Source: Actinophytocola xanthii
Lineage (GTDB): Bacteria > Actinomycetota > Actinomycetes > Mycobacteriales > Pseudonocardiaceae
NCBI RefSeq assembly: GCF_001921205.1
Contig: NZ_MSIE01000002.1
Location: 186,001-250,000 of the forward strand
Reading direction: 5' to 3'
Length of the DNA: 64,000 bases
In this document: one piece after another, positions 15,947-24,919 of the stretch
How the letters are laid out: every line of letters starts with the position of its first letter
Numbering within the stretch: the first letter of the stretch is position 1
Program-made: the position numbers and the translations under genes
The notes under the pieces: model-generated
What the model saw: the letters and a program-made list of their open reading frames with translations, nothing else
What the model was told of the DNA's origin: nothing
Database searches by the model: none

Positions 15947-16543
15947 TCAGCTCGCGGCGCGAACTGGGTGGCTGACGTGGGAACCCGCCCCGTACCGCTC
16001 CTGCCAGAGCGCGGCGATGGCCGGGAGTCGGCGCAGTCGCGCGAGGCAGCGCTGCCGCATCGGCCCGATCGCGCCCACCGGAACCCCCATGCGGGAGCTG
16101 ATCGTCGCGTAGGGCGTCGGCGGGTCGGAGAACAGCAGTGCCAGCAGCTGCTTGTCGCGGTCGGACAACCCGGCAACGGCCTCGCGAACCGCCGCACCGC
16201 GTTCCGCGCCCAGCAGGGAGGTCTCCGCGCCGGGCACGACCTGGTCGACGTCCTCCTTCAGCACCTGCCGTTGTCGCTGCCGCCGCAGCAGGCCGCATTC
16301 CCGTTCCGCGGTGGTGATCAGCCATTTCGGTAACGCCCGCGGTTCGCGGATCGTCGGCAGGTTCGTGACGAGCCGCAGCCACACGTTCCCCGCCACGTCC
16401 TCGGCATCGGAACCGGTCACGCCGGCGCGATAGCACACCCGGAACACCAGCGGGGAGTAGCGCGCGACGAGCTCCCGCCAGGCCGGCTCGGCGCCGGCGA
16501 CCGCGCGCTCCAGCAAGACATCGACAGTCGAGTCGCTCCGCAT
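15947..16543 (-). CDS. RNA polymerase sigma factor (ECF-like)
   Basis: 198 residues from ATG 16543, with GAGGAGG six to nine bases upstream; the longer in-frame opening has no such support. Region 2 is visible (LVARYSPLVFRVCYRAGVT, then DAEDVAGNVWLRLV, PKWLITTAEREC) and region 4 follows (VAGLSDRDKQLLALLF, then PYATISSRMGVPVGAIGPMRQRCLARLRRL). There is no obvious anti-sigma gene next to it. It diverges from the BTAD/NB-ARC regulator at 16675 with about 130 bp between starts, so it may act on the radical SAM peptide operon; this is inference. Confidence 0.9.
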   Translation of the reverse strand: MRSDSTVDVLLERAVAGAEPAWRELVARYSPLVFRVCYRAGVTGSDAEDVAGNVWLRLVTNLPTIREPRALPKWLITTAERECGLLRRQRQRQVLKEDVDQVVPGAETSLLGAERGAAVREAVAGLSDRDKQLLALLFSDPPTPYATISSRMGVPVGAIGPMRQRCLARLRRLPAIAALWQERYGAGSHVSHPVRAAS

Positions 16544-16674
16544 TTCCGACCTCCTCGTGATACGCACGGTTCGCACGATCTCGCCCCGTCCTGCGCGTGA
16601 ACCTTGCGGCAACCTTGCGGACCGAGGAGCATCGAAAGGTCCGTCTGGGTGCGGCGTCGACCGGGGGCCGATGC

Positions 16675-19446
16675 ATGGAGTTCCGGTTGTTCGGGGAAGT
16701 CCAGCTACGGGTGGGCGACCAGGTGCTCGACGTCGGCGCGCCCCGGCAGCAGGCCGTTCTCGCCGCGCTCGCCGTGGACGCGAACCGCCCGGTGGCCATC
16801 GAGACCCTCGTCGACCGCGTGTGGCACGAGCACCCGCCGGCGGCCGCACGCAACGTCCTCTACTCGCACCTCAGCCGCATCCGACACCTGCTCAGGCAGG
16901 CGGAGGAGGCCACCGGGCGCGTGGCTCGGCTGCACCGCCGGCCGGCCGGCTACGTCCTGGAGGTCGATCCCCGCGCGGTCGACCTGCACCGGTTCGCCAG
17001 CCTGGTCCACCACGGCGGCGACCAGCAGCGGCCAACCGAGGAGCGGGCCGAGTCGCTGACCGAGGCGCTGCGGCTGTGGCGGGGGCCGCCCCTGGCCGGG
17101 ATCGAGGGCGAGTGGGCCGCGCGGCTGCGCGGCAGCTGGCATCGCCGACGACTCGACGCCGCGGTGCGGTGGGGCTCGCTCCAGCTGGACCTCGGCCGGG
17201 TCGAGGAGGTGCTGTCCGTGCTGCCCGAACTCGTCGCGGACTACCCCCTCGCCGAGCCGCTCGAGGTGTTGTTCCTGCGCGCCCTGCACGCGGCCGGCCG
17301 CGACGCCGAGGCGCTCGAGCACTACGCCGTCGTTGCACGGCGGCTCGCCGACGAACTCGGTACCGACCCGGGCCCGGAGTTGCGGGCCCTGCACTCGGCG
17401 CTCCTGCGGGGCGAGCTGCCCGCACCCGACCGGCGTGGCCCCCTCGCCGTGCCCGCGCAGCTGCCGCCCGACGTCTTCGGGTTCGCTGGTCGGGACGAGG
17501 AGCTCCGGCTGGTCGACGACGCGGTCCGCGCGGGCGCGCACATCGTCGCGGTGTCGGGCACGGCGGGGGTGGGCAAGACCTCGCTGGTCCTGCACTGGGC
17601 GCACCGGGTGCGGGCGGACTACCCCGACGGACAGCTGTACGCGAATCTCCGCGGCTTCGACCCCGGCGGCGTGCCGGTGTCACCGGCCGAGGTGGTGCGC
17701 GGGTTCCTCGACGCGTTGGGGGTACCGGCGCAGCGGGTCCCCACCACAGTCGAGGCACAGGTGGGGCTCTACCGCAGCCTGGTCGCGGACCGACGCCTGC
17801 TCGTGGTGCTGGACAACGCCCGCGACGCCGAGCAGGTGCACCAGCTGCTGCCCGGCGTGCCGACCTGCGTGGTGCTGGTGACCAGCCGCGACGCGCTCGC
17901 CGGGCTCGTCGCGACCGGCGCCCGACCGGTGACCGTCGACCTCCTCACCGGTGCTGGGGCGCGGCAGCTGCTCGTGGGGCGCCTCGGCAGCGCCAGGGTG
18001 GCCGCCGAACCCAGCGGGGCGGAGGAGATCGTCCGCCTCTGTGCCCGGCTGCCGCTCGCGCTGGCGGTCGTCGCCGCCCGTGCGGCGTCCCACCCGACGT
18101 TCGGGCTGGGCGCGCTCGCCGAGCAGCTCCGCGACGCGCGGGGCAGCCTCGACGAGTTCGCCGGCGACGCCGCCACCGATCCGCGAGCGGCGTTCTCCTG
18201 GTCCTACCGGCACCTCAGCCCCGCCGCCGCGCGGCTGTTCCGCCTCGTCGGCCTGCATCCGGGGCCGCACATCGGCACGCACGCGGCAGCGAGTCTCGCG
18301 GGCCTCCCAACGGCACGGGTGCGCCCGCTGCTGGCCGAGCTGGCCCGGGCGCGGCTGCTCGCCCAGCCCAGCCCCGGCCGGTACACCTGCCACGACCTGC
18401 TGCGTGACTACGCCTCCGAGCAGGCCGCCGCGCTCGACCCGGAGACCGACCGGCGGGCGGCGGTGCGGCGGCTGCTGGCCCACTACGTGCACACCGCGAA
18501 CGAGGCGGACCGACGGCTCGACCCCCGCGCCGAGGAGCCGCCGCCACTGCCCGAGCTCCCGCCCGGCGTCACACCCGAGCGGATGACCGACCTCCCCCGC
18601 GCCCTCGCCTGGTTCGAGGCCGAGCACAGCACGCTGCTCGCCGTCCTCCACCAGGACCCCGAGCTCGACGCCGAGGTCTGGCACCTGGGCTGGGCACTGC
18701 GCCGCTACCTCGCCCGTCGCGGTCACTGGCACGACGAGCTCGACGTGCTGACCGTCGCGCTCGCGGCCGCGGAGCGGTTGGGTGACCTCGGCAAGCAGGC
18801 GTTCGCCCACTGCTACCTCGGCTGCACCCAGGTCTGGCTGGACAAGTACGAGGACGCCCACTGCCGGCTGAAGACCGCGCTCACGCTGTACCGGCAGGCC
18901 GGTGACGAGGTCGGGCAGGCGAGCGTCCACTACAACCTGGCATGGGCGCTGGAACGCCAGGAGGAGAACGAGGAGGCGCTCGAGCACGCCGAACAGGCGC
19001 TGGCGTTGTACCGTTCCGCCGGCTACCTGCCCGGACAGGCCAAGCTCCTCAACGCCGTCGGCTGGTTCCACGCCCTGCTCGGCGAGCAGCGGAGCGCCAT
19101 CGAGCACTGCGAGCGCGCGCTCGCGCTGCAGGTCGAGCTGGACGACCAGGCCACAGTCGGGCAGACCTGGCACAGCCTCGGCTACGCCTACGACCACCTC
19201 GGCGACCACACCAGGGCGATCGCCTGCTACGAGGCGGGAGCCGACCTCTACCGTGAGTCGGGCTACCTGTTCAGCGAGGCGCTCCTGCTGACCTCCCTCG
19301 GCGACTCCCACCTCACCGTTGGCGACCGGGACGCCGCCCGCACGGCCCTGCGCCGCGCCCGCGACATCCTCGACCAGCTCGGCCTTCCCGACGCCGACGA
19401 CATCCGGGCACGGCTCACAACCCTGGAGGAGAAAGGCGAACCATGA
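16675..19446 (+). CDS. AfsR/SARP-type regulator: BTAD, NB-ARC ATPase and TPR domains
   Basis: 923 residues from ATG 16675 (MEFRLFGEVQL), the usual start of the family; the frame is open upstream but unlikely to be coding. Residues ~1-90 are an OmpR-like winged helix (PRQQAVLAALAVDANRPV). Residues ~95-245 form the bacterial transcriptional activation domain. Residues ~265-560 form an NB-ARC/STAND ATPase with Walker A (GTAGVGKTSLVLHW), Walker B (LLVVLDNARD) and LVTSRD. The C-terminal third has TPR repeats (AFAHCYLGCTQVWLDKYEDA and similar). It should bind heptameric direct repeats and activate peptide or metabolite genes. It is translationally coupled (ATGA) to the putative precursor gene. A close paralogue lies at 49323. 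Confidence 0.93.
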   Translation: MEFRLFGEVQLRVGDQVLDVGAPRQQAVLAALAVDANRPVAIETLVDRVWHEHPPAAARNVLYSHLSRIRHLLRQAEEATGRVARLHRRPAGYVLEVDPRAVDLHRFASLVHHGGDQQRPTEERAESLTEALRLWRGPPLAGIEGEWAARLRGSWHRRRLDAAVRWGSLQLDLGRVEEVLSVLPELVADYPLAEPLEVLFLRALHAAGRDAEALEHYAVVARRLADELGTDPGPELRALHSALLRGELPAPDRRGPLAVPAQLPPDVFGFAGRDEELRLVDDAVRAGAHIVAVSGTAGVGKTSLVLHWAHRVRADYPDGQLYANLRGFDPGGVPVSPAEVVRGFLDALGVPAQRVPTTVEAQVGLYRSLVADRRLLVVLDNARDAEQVHQLLPGVPTCVVLVTSRDALAGLVATGARPVTVDLLTGAGARQLLVGRLGSARVAAEPSGAEEIVRLCARLPLALAVVAARAASHPTFGLGALAEQLRDARGSLDEFAGDAATDPRAAFSWSYRHLSPAAARLFRLVGLHPGPHIGTHAAASLAGLPTARVRPLLAELARARLLAQPSPGRYTCHDLLRDYASEQAAALDPETDRRAAVRRLLAHYVHTANEADRRLDPRAEEPPPLPELPPGVTPERMTDLPRALAWFEAEHSTLLAVLHQDPELDAEVWHLGWALRRYLARRGHWHDELDVLTVALAAAERLGDLGKQAFAHCYLGCTQVWLDKYEDAHCRLKTALTLYRQAGDEVGQASVHYNLAWALERQEENEEALEHAEQALALYRSAGYLPGQAKLLNAVGWFHALLGEQRSAIEHCERALALQVELDDQATVGQTWHSLGYAYDHLGDHTRAIACYEAGADLYRESGYLFSEALLLTSLGDSHLTVGDRDAARTALRRARDILDQLGLPDADDIRARLTTLEEKGEP

Positions 19447-19775
19447 CCGACATCGAAGCGCAGCAGGTGGACGAGCTGCTGACCACGATCAGGAACCTGG
19501 AGCTGCCGCCCCGGCAGCGCGAGCTGCTGGACGCGATCGTGAAGGTCGCCGGCGACATCCAGGACACCGACGACCCCGCGTACAGCTCCGAGTTCCGCGA
19601 CTCGTTCCGCAAGGAGCAGGCCGAGCTCGTGCTGGAGTACGTGCGGATCGCGGAGGGCGCCGCGGTGAGCAGCACCCTGCCCGGCGCGGCGCCGGCACGC
19701 ATCGTCAGGCGGCCCTCGCCCCCGCCGGGCATCGTCCGGTCGGGTCCGGGCCAGGGCGACGATGACGACTCCTGA
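19443..19775 (+). CDS. Putative RiPP precursor for the radical SAM C-methyltransferase
   Basis: 110 residues, start overlapping the regulator stop (ATGA), with GGAG and AAAGG just upstream. Residues ~1-68 are acidic and predicted helical (MTDIEAQQVDELLTTIRNLE, then RQRELLDAIVKVAGDI) and look like a leader. From about residue 70 the composition changes to Ala/Pro/Gly/Arg: SSTLPGAAPARIVRRPSPPP, then GIVRSGPG, ending in an acidic DDDDS tail, with the triad I-V-R appearing twice. There is no Cys. It overlaps the radical SAM gene by 14 bp. Position between a pathway regulator and a RiPP-type modifying enzyme makes a precursor role likely. The alternative is a small helical accessory protein. I know no named family for it. 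Confidence 0.7.
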   Translation: MTDIEAQQVDELLTTIRNLELPPRQRELLDAIVKVAGDIQDTDDPAYSSEFRDSFRKEQAELVLEYVRIAEGAAVSSTLPGAAPARIVRRPSPPPGIVRSGPGQGDDDDS

Positions 19776-21579
19776 CCGCACCACACCGAGGACGGTCATC
19801 GTCTCGATGCCGTTCATGGACCTGGACCGCCCGTCGATCCAGCTGGGGCTGCTGAAGGCGATCGGGGAGTCACACGGCTTCCCGGTCGACACCCTGCACG
19901 CCAACCTGGACTTCGCGGCCAGGATCGGCGTGGACCGCTACCGGGCGCTCGCCGACCACCACTGCCGGCTGGTCGGCGAGTGGCTGTTCTCCGTCGAGGC
20001 GTTCGGCGACGCCGCTCCGGATCCGGAGGCGGGGCTGCTGTCGCGGTTCGCCACCGAGCTGCGGCGCCTCGACGGGCTGCGGGAGACGCGGGACCGTGAC
20101 GTGCCCGCCTACCTCGACGCGCTGCTCGAGGAGTACCCGTGGCACGAGGTGGGCGTGGTCGGCTTCAGCGCGACGTTCCAGCAGAACGCGGCCTCGTTCG
20201 CGTTGGCACGCCGGCTCAAGGAGCGGTTCCCGGACATCGTGACGGTGTTCGGCGGCGCGAACTTCGACGGCGAGATGGGGCCGGAGCTGGTGCGCTCGGT
20301 GGAGTGCGTCGACTACGCGGTCGTGGGGGAGGGCGACACCGCCTTCCCCGCGCTGCTGTCGGCACTCGCGTCGGGCGCCGAACCCAGCGGTATCCCCGGC
20401 GTCGCGAGCCGTGGCGGCGCGACGCCACCCGCGCCGCCGAGCGTGGAGCTCGACGACCTGCCGATGCCGGAGTACGGGGAGTACTACACCCGCGCCGGCC
20501 GCCTCGGGCTCCGCTGCGACAGCGGCTGGCTGCCGTTCGAGTCCGCGCGCGGCTGCTGGTGGGGCGCGAAGCACCACTGCGCGTTCTGCGGGCTGAACGG
20601 CACGGCGATGCGGTTCCGGGCCAAGTCCCCGGCGCGGGTGCGGGCGGAGCTCGCCCACCAGGCCAGGCGGTACGGCCGGTTCCGCTTCGCGGCGGTGGAC
20701 AACATCCTCGATCCTCGCTACCTCACCGAGCTGTTCCCGGCTGTCACCGAGGACCGCGCGGACTACCAGTTCTTCTACGAGGTGAAGGCGAACCTGACGC
20801 GGGCGCAGCTGCGGGTGCTGGCCGGGGCGGGTGTCACCCACCTGCAGCCCGGGATCGAGTCGCTGAGCACGGACGTCCTGCGCCTGATGGACAAGGGCGT
20901 GCGTGCGGCGCAGAACGTGAGCCTGCTGAAGTGGGCGCGGTACTACGGGATCGGGGTGTCGTGGAACATCCTGTGGGGCTTTCCCGGCGAGACCGAGGAG
21001 GACTACGCGCGGCAGGCGGCCGCCGTGCCGCACCTGGTGCACCTGCAGCCACCCGCGACCGCGGCCCGCGTGTGGTTGGAGCGGTTCAGCCCGATGTTCA
21101 CCCGCCCGGAGCGGTACCGCACCCGGCGCCGGGAGCCGGAACCGAGCTACCGCTACGTCTACCCGGCGGACGTGGACCTGGAGCGGATCGCGTACGTCTT
21201 CGACTACGAGTTCGAGGACGCGCTGCCCGCCGCGACCTACGCGCCGCTGAGCAAGGCGGTGGCCGAGTGGTCGCGGGCGTGGGAGAGCGACCTGCCGCCG
21301 GCGCTGGTGTACCGGTCCTCGCCCGGCTACCTGGAGATCTACGACGTCCGCCACCCCGGCGACGCGGGGGTCCACACGTTCCGGGACACCCTGGCCGCCA
21401 TCTACCTGGCCTGCGACGAGCGCCCGACGACCGCGACCGCCGTCCGGCGCCGACTGGCCCTCGATGTCCCGGTGTCGGCGATCGAGGACGCCTTCCGGCA
21501 GTTCGCCGAGCGCGGCCTGATGTTCCTCGACGGGAACCTCGCGCTGTCGCTGGCGATCCCCGCCACCCCCGGCCGGTAG
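19762..21579 (+). CDS. B12-binding radical SAM protein, RiPP maturation C-methyltransferase type
   Basis: 605 residues. An N-terminal cobalamin-binding-like domain (~10-215: VIVSMPFMDLDRPSIQLGLL, WHEVGVVGFSATFQQN, TVFGGANFDGEMG) precedes a radical SAM core whose cluster cysteines are C265, C273 and C276, i.e. C-x7-C-x2-C in SARGCWWGAKHHCAFCGLNG. This wide spacing, rather than CxxxCxxC, is the hallmark of the RiPP maturation radical SAM C-methyltransferase family (TIGR03975). The body continues with LQPGIESLSTDVLRLMDKGV and WNILWGFPGETEEDY. It would transfer methyl groups to unactivated carbons of a peptide. It overlaps the putative precursor gene by 14 bp. No exporter or protease is in the operon. 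Confidence 0.9.
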   Translation: MTTPDRTTPRTVIVSMPFMDLDRPSIQLGLLKAIGESHGFPVDTLHANLDFAARIGVDRYRALADHHCRLVGEWLFSVEAFGDAAPDPEAGLLSRFATELRRLDGLRETRDRDVPAYLDALLEEYPWHEVGVVGFSATFQQNAASFALARRLKERFPDIVTVFGGANFDGEMGPELVRSVECVDYAVVGEGDTAFPALLSALASGAEPSGIPGVASRGGATPPAPPSVELDDLPMPEYGEYYTRAGRLGLRCDSGWLPFESARGCWWGAKHHCAFCGLNGTAMRFRAKSPARVRAELAHQARRYGRFRFAAVDNILDPRYLTELFPAVTEDRADYQFFYEVKANLTRAQLRVLAGAGVTHLQPGIESLSTDVLRLMDKGVRAAQNVSLLKWARYYGIGVSWNILWGFPGETEEDYARQAAAVPHLVHLQPPATAARVWLERFSPMFTRPERYRTRRREPEPSYRYVYPADVDLERIAYVFDYEFEDALPAATYAPLSKAVAEWSRAWESDLPPALVYRSSPGYLEIYDVRHPGDAGVHTFRDTLAAIYLACDERPTTATAVRRRLALDVPVSAIEDAFRQFAERGLMFLDGNLALSLAIPATPGR

Positions 21580-21691
21580 GGCGCTGTCCCCCGCGCGAGC
21601 TACCCGGGAGTGTCCACCACGCGGTGACGACGTCGGCGACACCGGACCGTAGTTTCCCCCGCGAACCCAGCGAGGGAGGACATCGAACCCC

Positions 21692-22588
21692 ATGACCCGT
21701 ACCAGCACCGTCTCCGCGGCGGTCGCCCTGTGTGCCACGGTGGCGCTCGCCGGCTGCGACGAGGCACCGGAGGCGGCCGAGCCGCCACCGCCCACGGACA
21801 CGGTGACCACGGCCAGGCAGGAGCAGGCCTTCAGCGGAACCGAGAAGATCCAGGTCGACGGGCTGGCGGTGAACGTCTCCTGCTCGGGCGAGCCCACCGG
21901 CGGCCGGCCGGTCATCGTCCTGCTGCACGGCGCCGGCGACGGTGTGGACAAGCTCGCCGATCTACAGAGGACCCTGAGCGAGGAGGACATGGTCTGCTCC
22001 TACGACCGCCTGGGCGCCGGCGCGAGCGACAAGCCCGCAGGCCCACAGATCCTCGAGGACACCGGCGAGGTCCTCACCGCCGTGATCGACCGCGTCGCCG
22101 GTGACGCGCCGGTCGTCCTCGCCGGGCACTCGCTCGGCGGGCTGATCGCCGCGCGCTACGCACCCGACCACCAGGACCGGGTCGCCGGGCTGGTCCTCCT
22201 GGACGCGACCTCGCCGACGCAGGCAGCCGACCTCGAGGCCCAGATCCCGGCGGACGCCACCGGTCCGGCGGCCGACGTGCGGGCGCAGACCCTCGCGATG
22301 CTCGCCGGCCAGAACCCCGAGCTGCTTACCGTTCCCGACGGCGAGGTTCGCGCCGCAGGGGACATCCCGGTCGAGGTGGTCCAGCACGGCAAGCCCTACC
22401 TCGCGGCCCTCCCGGAGTACGGTCCCGGTCTGGAGCAGGCCTGGGCCGAGGGGCAGCGCGCGTGGCTCACCGTCTCCAGCGCCAGCAACCTCACCACCGC
22501 GGCCGGCAGCGAGCACTACGTCTACCTCGACGAGCCCGAGCTCGTCGTCCGCGCGATCCACCGGGTCGCCGACGAGGCGGTCAGCTGA
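21692..22588 (+). CDS. Alpha/beta-hydrolase lipoprotein
   Basis: 298 residues. An N-terminal lipoprotein signal ends in the lipobox LAGC (VALCATVALAGCDEAPEAAE), so the mature protein is probably tethered outside the cell. The hydrolase fold shows an oxyanion-hole strand (VIVLLHGAGDGVDKLADLQ), SYDRLGAGASDKP, the nucleophile elbow GHSLGGLIAARYA, a candidate Asp in LVLLDATSPTQAADL and a C-terminal His in SEHYVYLDEPELV. The substrate is unknown. It lies 112 bp after the radical SAM gene with an own ribosome site (GAGGGAGG), so a role in that pathway (release or processing) is possible but unproven. It overlaps convergently with the response regulator at 22581. Confidence 0.87.
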   Translation: MTRTSTVSAAVALCATVALAGCDEAPEAAEPPPPTDTVTTARQEQAFSGTEKIQVDGLAVNVSCSGEPTGGRPVIVLLHGAGDGVDKLADLQRTLSEEDMVCSYDRLGAGASDKPAGPQILEDTGEVLTAVIDRVAGDAPVVLAGHSLGGLIAARYAPDHQDRVAGLVLLDATSPTQAADLEAQIPADATGPAADVRAQTLAMLAGQNPELLTVPDGEVRAAGDIPVEVVQHGKPYLAALPEYGPGLEQAWAEGQRAWLTVSSASNLTTAAGSEHYVYLDEPELVVRAIHRVADEAVS

Positions 22589-23231
22589 CCAGGCCGTGCC
22601 GGTAGGCGTAGACGACGGCCTGGACACGGTCGCGGAGCCCGAGCTTGCTGAGGATGCGCGACACGAACGTCTTCACGGTCTCGGGGCTGAGCACCAGCTC
22701 CGCCGCGATCTCGCTGTTGGACAGGCCGTCCGCGACGAGGTGCAGGACCTCCAGCTCGCGCGGCGTCAGCGGGGTGCCGGGGGCGCCGGGCGCGGCGGGG
22801 CGGATGCGGGTGGCGAACCTGCCGACCAGCTCACGGGTCACGTCGGGGTCCAGCAGCGCCGCGCCCGAGGCGACGGTCCGGATCCCGTGCAGCAGCCGGT
22901 CCGGCGGCGCGTCCTTGAGCAGGAACCCGCTCGCCCCCGCCCGCAGCGCCTCGTACACGTACTCGTCCAGGTTGAAGGTGGTGACCACGAGCACCTTCAC
23001 CGGGCGGGGCACCCCGGGGCCGGCGAGCAGGCGCGTGGCCGCGATGCCGTCGAGCACCGGCATGCGGACGTCCATCACCACGACGTCCGGGTCGAGCCGG
23101 CGCGCGAGGTCGACCGCGGCCTGGCCGTCGCCGCAGTCGCCGGCCACCGCGAGATCATCCTGGGCGTCGATGATCGTGACGAGCCCGGTGCGCACGAGGA
23201 ACTGGTCGTCGCAGACGAGCACCCGGATCAC
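22581..23231 (-). CDS. NarL/LuxR-family response regulator
   Basis: 216 residues. The receiver domain has VCDDQFLVRTGL, the phospho-acceptor Asp in VVVMDVRMPVLDG and the Lys in FLLKDAPP. The C-terminal LuxR HTH reads LTPRELEVLHLVADGLSNSE followed by SPETVKTFVSRILSKLGL. It is the cytoplasmic partner of the kinase encoded just upstream on the same strand (GTG/ATG-stop overlap of four bases). Targets are not evident; the neighbouring hydrolase gene is convergent. Confidence 0.95.
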   Translation of the reverse strand: MIRVLVCDDQFLVRTGLVTIIDAQDDLAVAGDCGDGQAAVDLARRLDPDVVVMDVRMPVLDGIAATRLLAGPGVPRPVKVLVVTTFNLDEYVYEALRAGASGFLLKDAPPDRLLHGIRTVASGAALLDPDVTRELVGRFATRIRPAAPGAPGTPLTPRELEVLHLVADGLSNSEIAAELVLSPETVKTFVSRILSKLGLRDRVQAVVYAYRHGLVS

Positions 23232-24349
23232 GACGGGCTCTCCGTGGGAATGCGGGCGTGCACGGAGAAGCCGCCACCGGGCTCCTGGCCGGCGCTGAAG
23301 TCGCCGCCCAGCATGTCGACCCGTTCGCGGAGCCCGGCGAGGCCCCGACCGCTCCCGCCGGGCGGGTCGCCCCCGGGCTCGGGGCGGTCGGTGCTCACCG
23401 TCACGGTGGTCTCCCGCTCACCGTGGTGCACCTGGACCCGGGTGCGGCTGCCGCGGGCGTACTTGAGGGCGTTGGTGAGCGCCTCCTGCACGACCCGGTA
23501 CGCCACCGGTCCGGCACTGCCGCGGCCGTCCTCGGTGAACTCGACGGCCTGGCCGGCACGGCGGGTCTGCTCCACGAGCGTGCGCAGCGCACTGCCCGCC
23601 GGCGTGCCGTGGTCCGGGTTGAGCACGTCGAGCAGGTGCCGCAGCTCGGTGAGGGCCCGCCGTCCGGTTTCGGTGACGGCGACGAGGGACCCGTCGAGCC
23701 GCTCCGGTGCCGCGGTCAGGCACCGGGCGGCCTCGGCCTGCACGACCATCGCCGTCACGTGGTGGGTCACGACGTCGTGCAGGTCGCGCGCGATGCGCGT
23801 GCGCTCGGCGTGCCGGCTGTCCTCGGCGATCCGGCGGCGCCGCTCGGCCTCGGCGATCCGGGTGGCGCGCAGCCACGAACCCAGAGCCCACACCAGGACC
23901 AGCGCGAGGTAGAACGTCACGAACTCGGCCAGCGGCTCGCCCGCGCCGAGCGCCGGGAACAGCGCGGCCACCGCGACGTAGGCGAGGGAGAACCCGAGCG
24001 CGGTGAGCCCGCGGCGGCGCTCGAGCCCCGCGCCCAAGGCGAGCAACGCGACCGGGAGGGCGGTGCCGGCGAAGGTGTGGTACCCGCGCAGCTGGTCGAC
24101 CGCGAACCCCAGCGACACCAGGGCGAAGCACGTGACGGGCCACCGCCGGCACCCGGCGAGCGGAACGCACTGCAGGGCGACGGCGACGACGCCCAGCCCG
24201 TCCAACGGCCGGTCCGGCATGCCGCCCCACCGCGTGCCCTGCCCGGCGAGCGCCGGCACGAGCGACCCGGCGACGAGCACCAACCCGATCAGGGGGTACC
24301 AGAGCGCGTACCGGCGCCAGAGCTCCCGAACCCGCCGAAAGCCGATCAC
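23228..24349 (-). CDS. NarL-type sensor histidine kinase
   Basis: 373 residues. Six or so hydrophobic segments fill residues ~10-165 with little extracytoplasmic sequence, suggesting sensing within the membrane. A HisKA_3 dimerisation domain carries the His in RIARDLHDVVTHHVTAM, and the HATPase domain shows VVQEALTNALKYARG and GRGLAGLRERVDMLGG. It is coupled to the response regulator at 22581. This class commonly answers cell-envelope stress or antibiotics in actinomycetes; the signal here is unknown. Confidence 0.94.
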   Translation of the reverse strand: MIGFRRVRELWRRYALWYPLIGLVLVAGSLVPALAGQGTRWGGMPDRPLDGLGVVAVALQCVPLAGCRRWPVTCFALVSLGFAVDQLRGYHTFAGTALPVALLALGAGLERRRGLTALGFSLAYVAVAALFPALGAGEPLAEFVTFYLALVLVWALGSWLRATRIAEAERRRRIAEDSRHAERTRIARDLHDVVTHHVTAMVVQAEAARCLTAAPERLDGSLVAVTETGRRALTELRHLLDVLNPDHGTPAGSALRTLVEQTRRAGQAVEFTEDGRGSAGPVAYRVVQEALTNALKYARGSRTRVQVHHGERETTVTVSTDRPEPGGDPPGGSGRGLAGLRERVDMLGGDFSAGQEPGGGFSVHARIPTESPS

Positions 24350-24409
24350 CGGCCAGAGCCTAGTCAGCCGGTGGCGGGCCGCGCTGGCTCGCCTGGGGCT
24401 CGGTGAGGG

Positions 24410-24919
24410 TCAGCCGCTGTAGTTCTCGCCCAGCGGCCTGCCCGGGATCGGCTTCGCGACCAGGGCGACCGGGACGAAGAAGCAGACCTGGCCGATCACG
24501 ACAGTGAGGGTCCAGAGCGCCTTCTCGTCGTAGTGCCCGGCCGCCTTCGCGTACAGCGGGTCGGGTACCCGCTCGCCGTGCGGGTTCGGCGTGAGCACCG
24601 CCTCGACCAGCTCGAGCGCCACCCGTTCGGCGTCGGTGAAGTACGGTGCGTCCCGCCAGGACGCCACCGCGGTGATGCGCTCCTCGCTCTCCCCGGCGCT
24701 GCGGAGCAGACCGGTCTGGCGGACGGTGTGGTAGGTGCTTCCCACGAGCTGCCCGGCACGCAGCTGCACCAGATGGATCGTGGACTCCGGGATCGAGCCG
24801 TTGCGGGTCGCGTTCATCATGCCGGTGGCGATCTGCTCCAGGTCCGGGAGGAACCGGTTGGGGTCGGGCAGGCGGGACCGGGTTGTCTCGTCGGTGGGCA
24901 TGGACATGGACATGGACAT
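24410..24919 (-). CDS. AhpD/carboxymuconolactone-decarboxylase-like protein lacking its active-site cysteines
   Basis: 169 residues from the ATG at 24919, nine bases after AGGAG; three more in-frame ATGs follow in a Met-Ser repeat. The fold is clearly AhpD-like (STIHLVQLRAGQLVG, ESEERITAVASWRDAPYFTD, AERVALELVEAVL). The usual active site after G60 is C-x-x-C-x-x-x-H; here the four-residue pair positions read S61-T-Y-H64 and Q replaces H68, so both redox Cys and the His are gone. It therefore cannot act as a classical peroxidase/disulfide reductase. It may be a binding or regulatory relative. It lies 60 bp upstream of the kinase gene on the same strand and might be cotranscribed. Confidence 0.85.
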   Translation of the reverse strand: MSMSMSMPTDETTRSRLPDPNRFLPDLEQIATGMMNATRNGSIPESTIHLVQLRAGQLVGSTYHTVRQTGLLRSAGESEERITAVASWRDAPYFTDAERVALELVEAVLTPNPHGERVPDPLYAKAAGHYDEKALWTLTVVIGQVCFFVPVALVAKPIPGRPLGENYSG

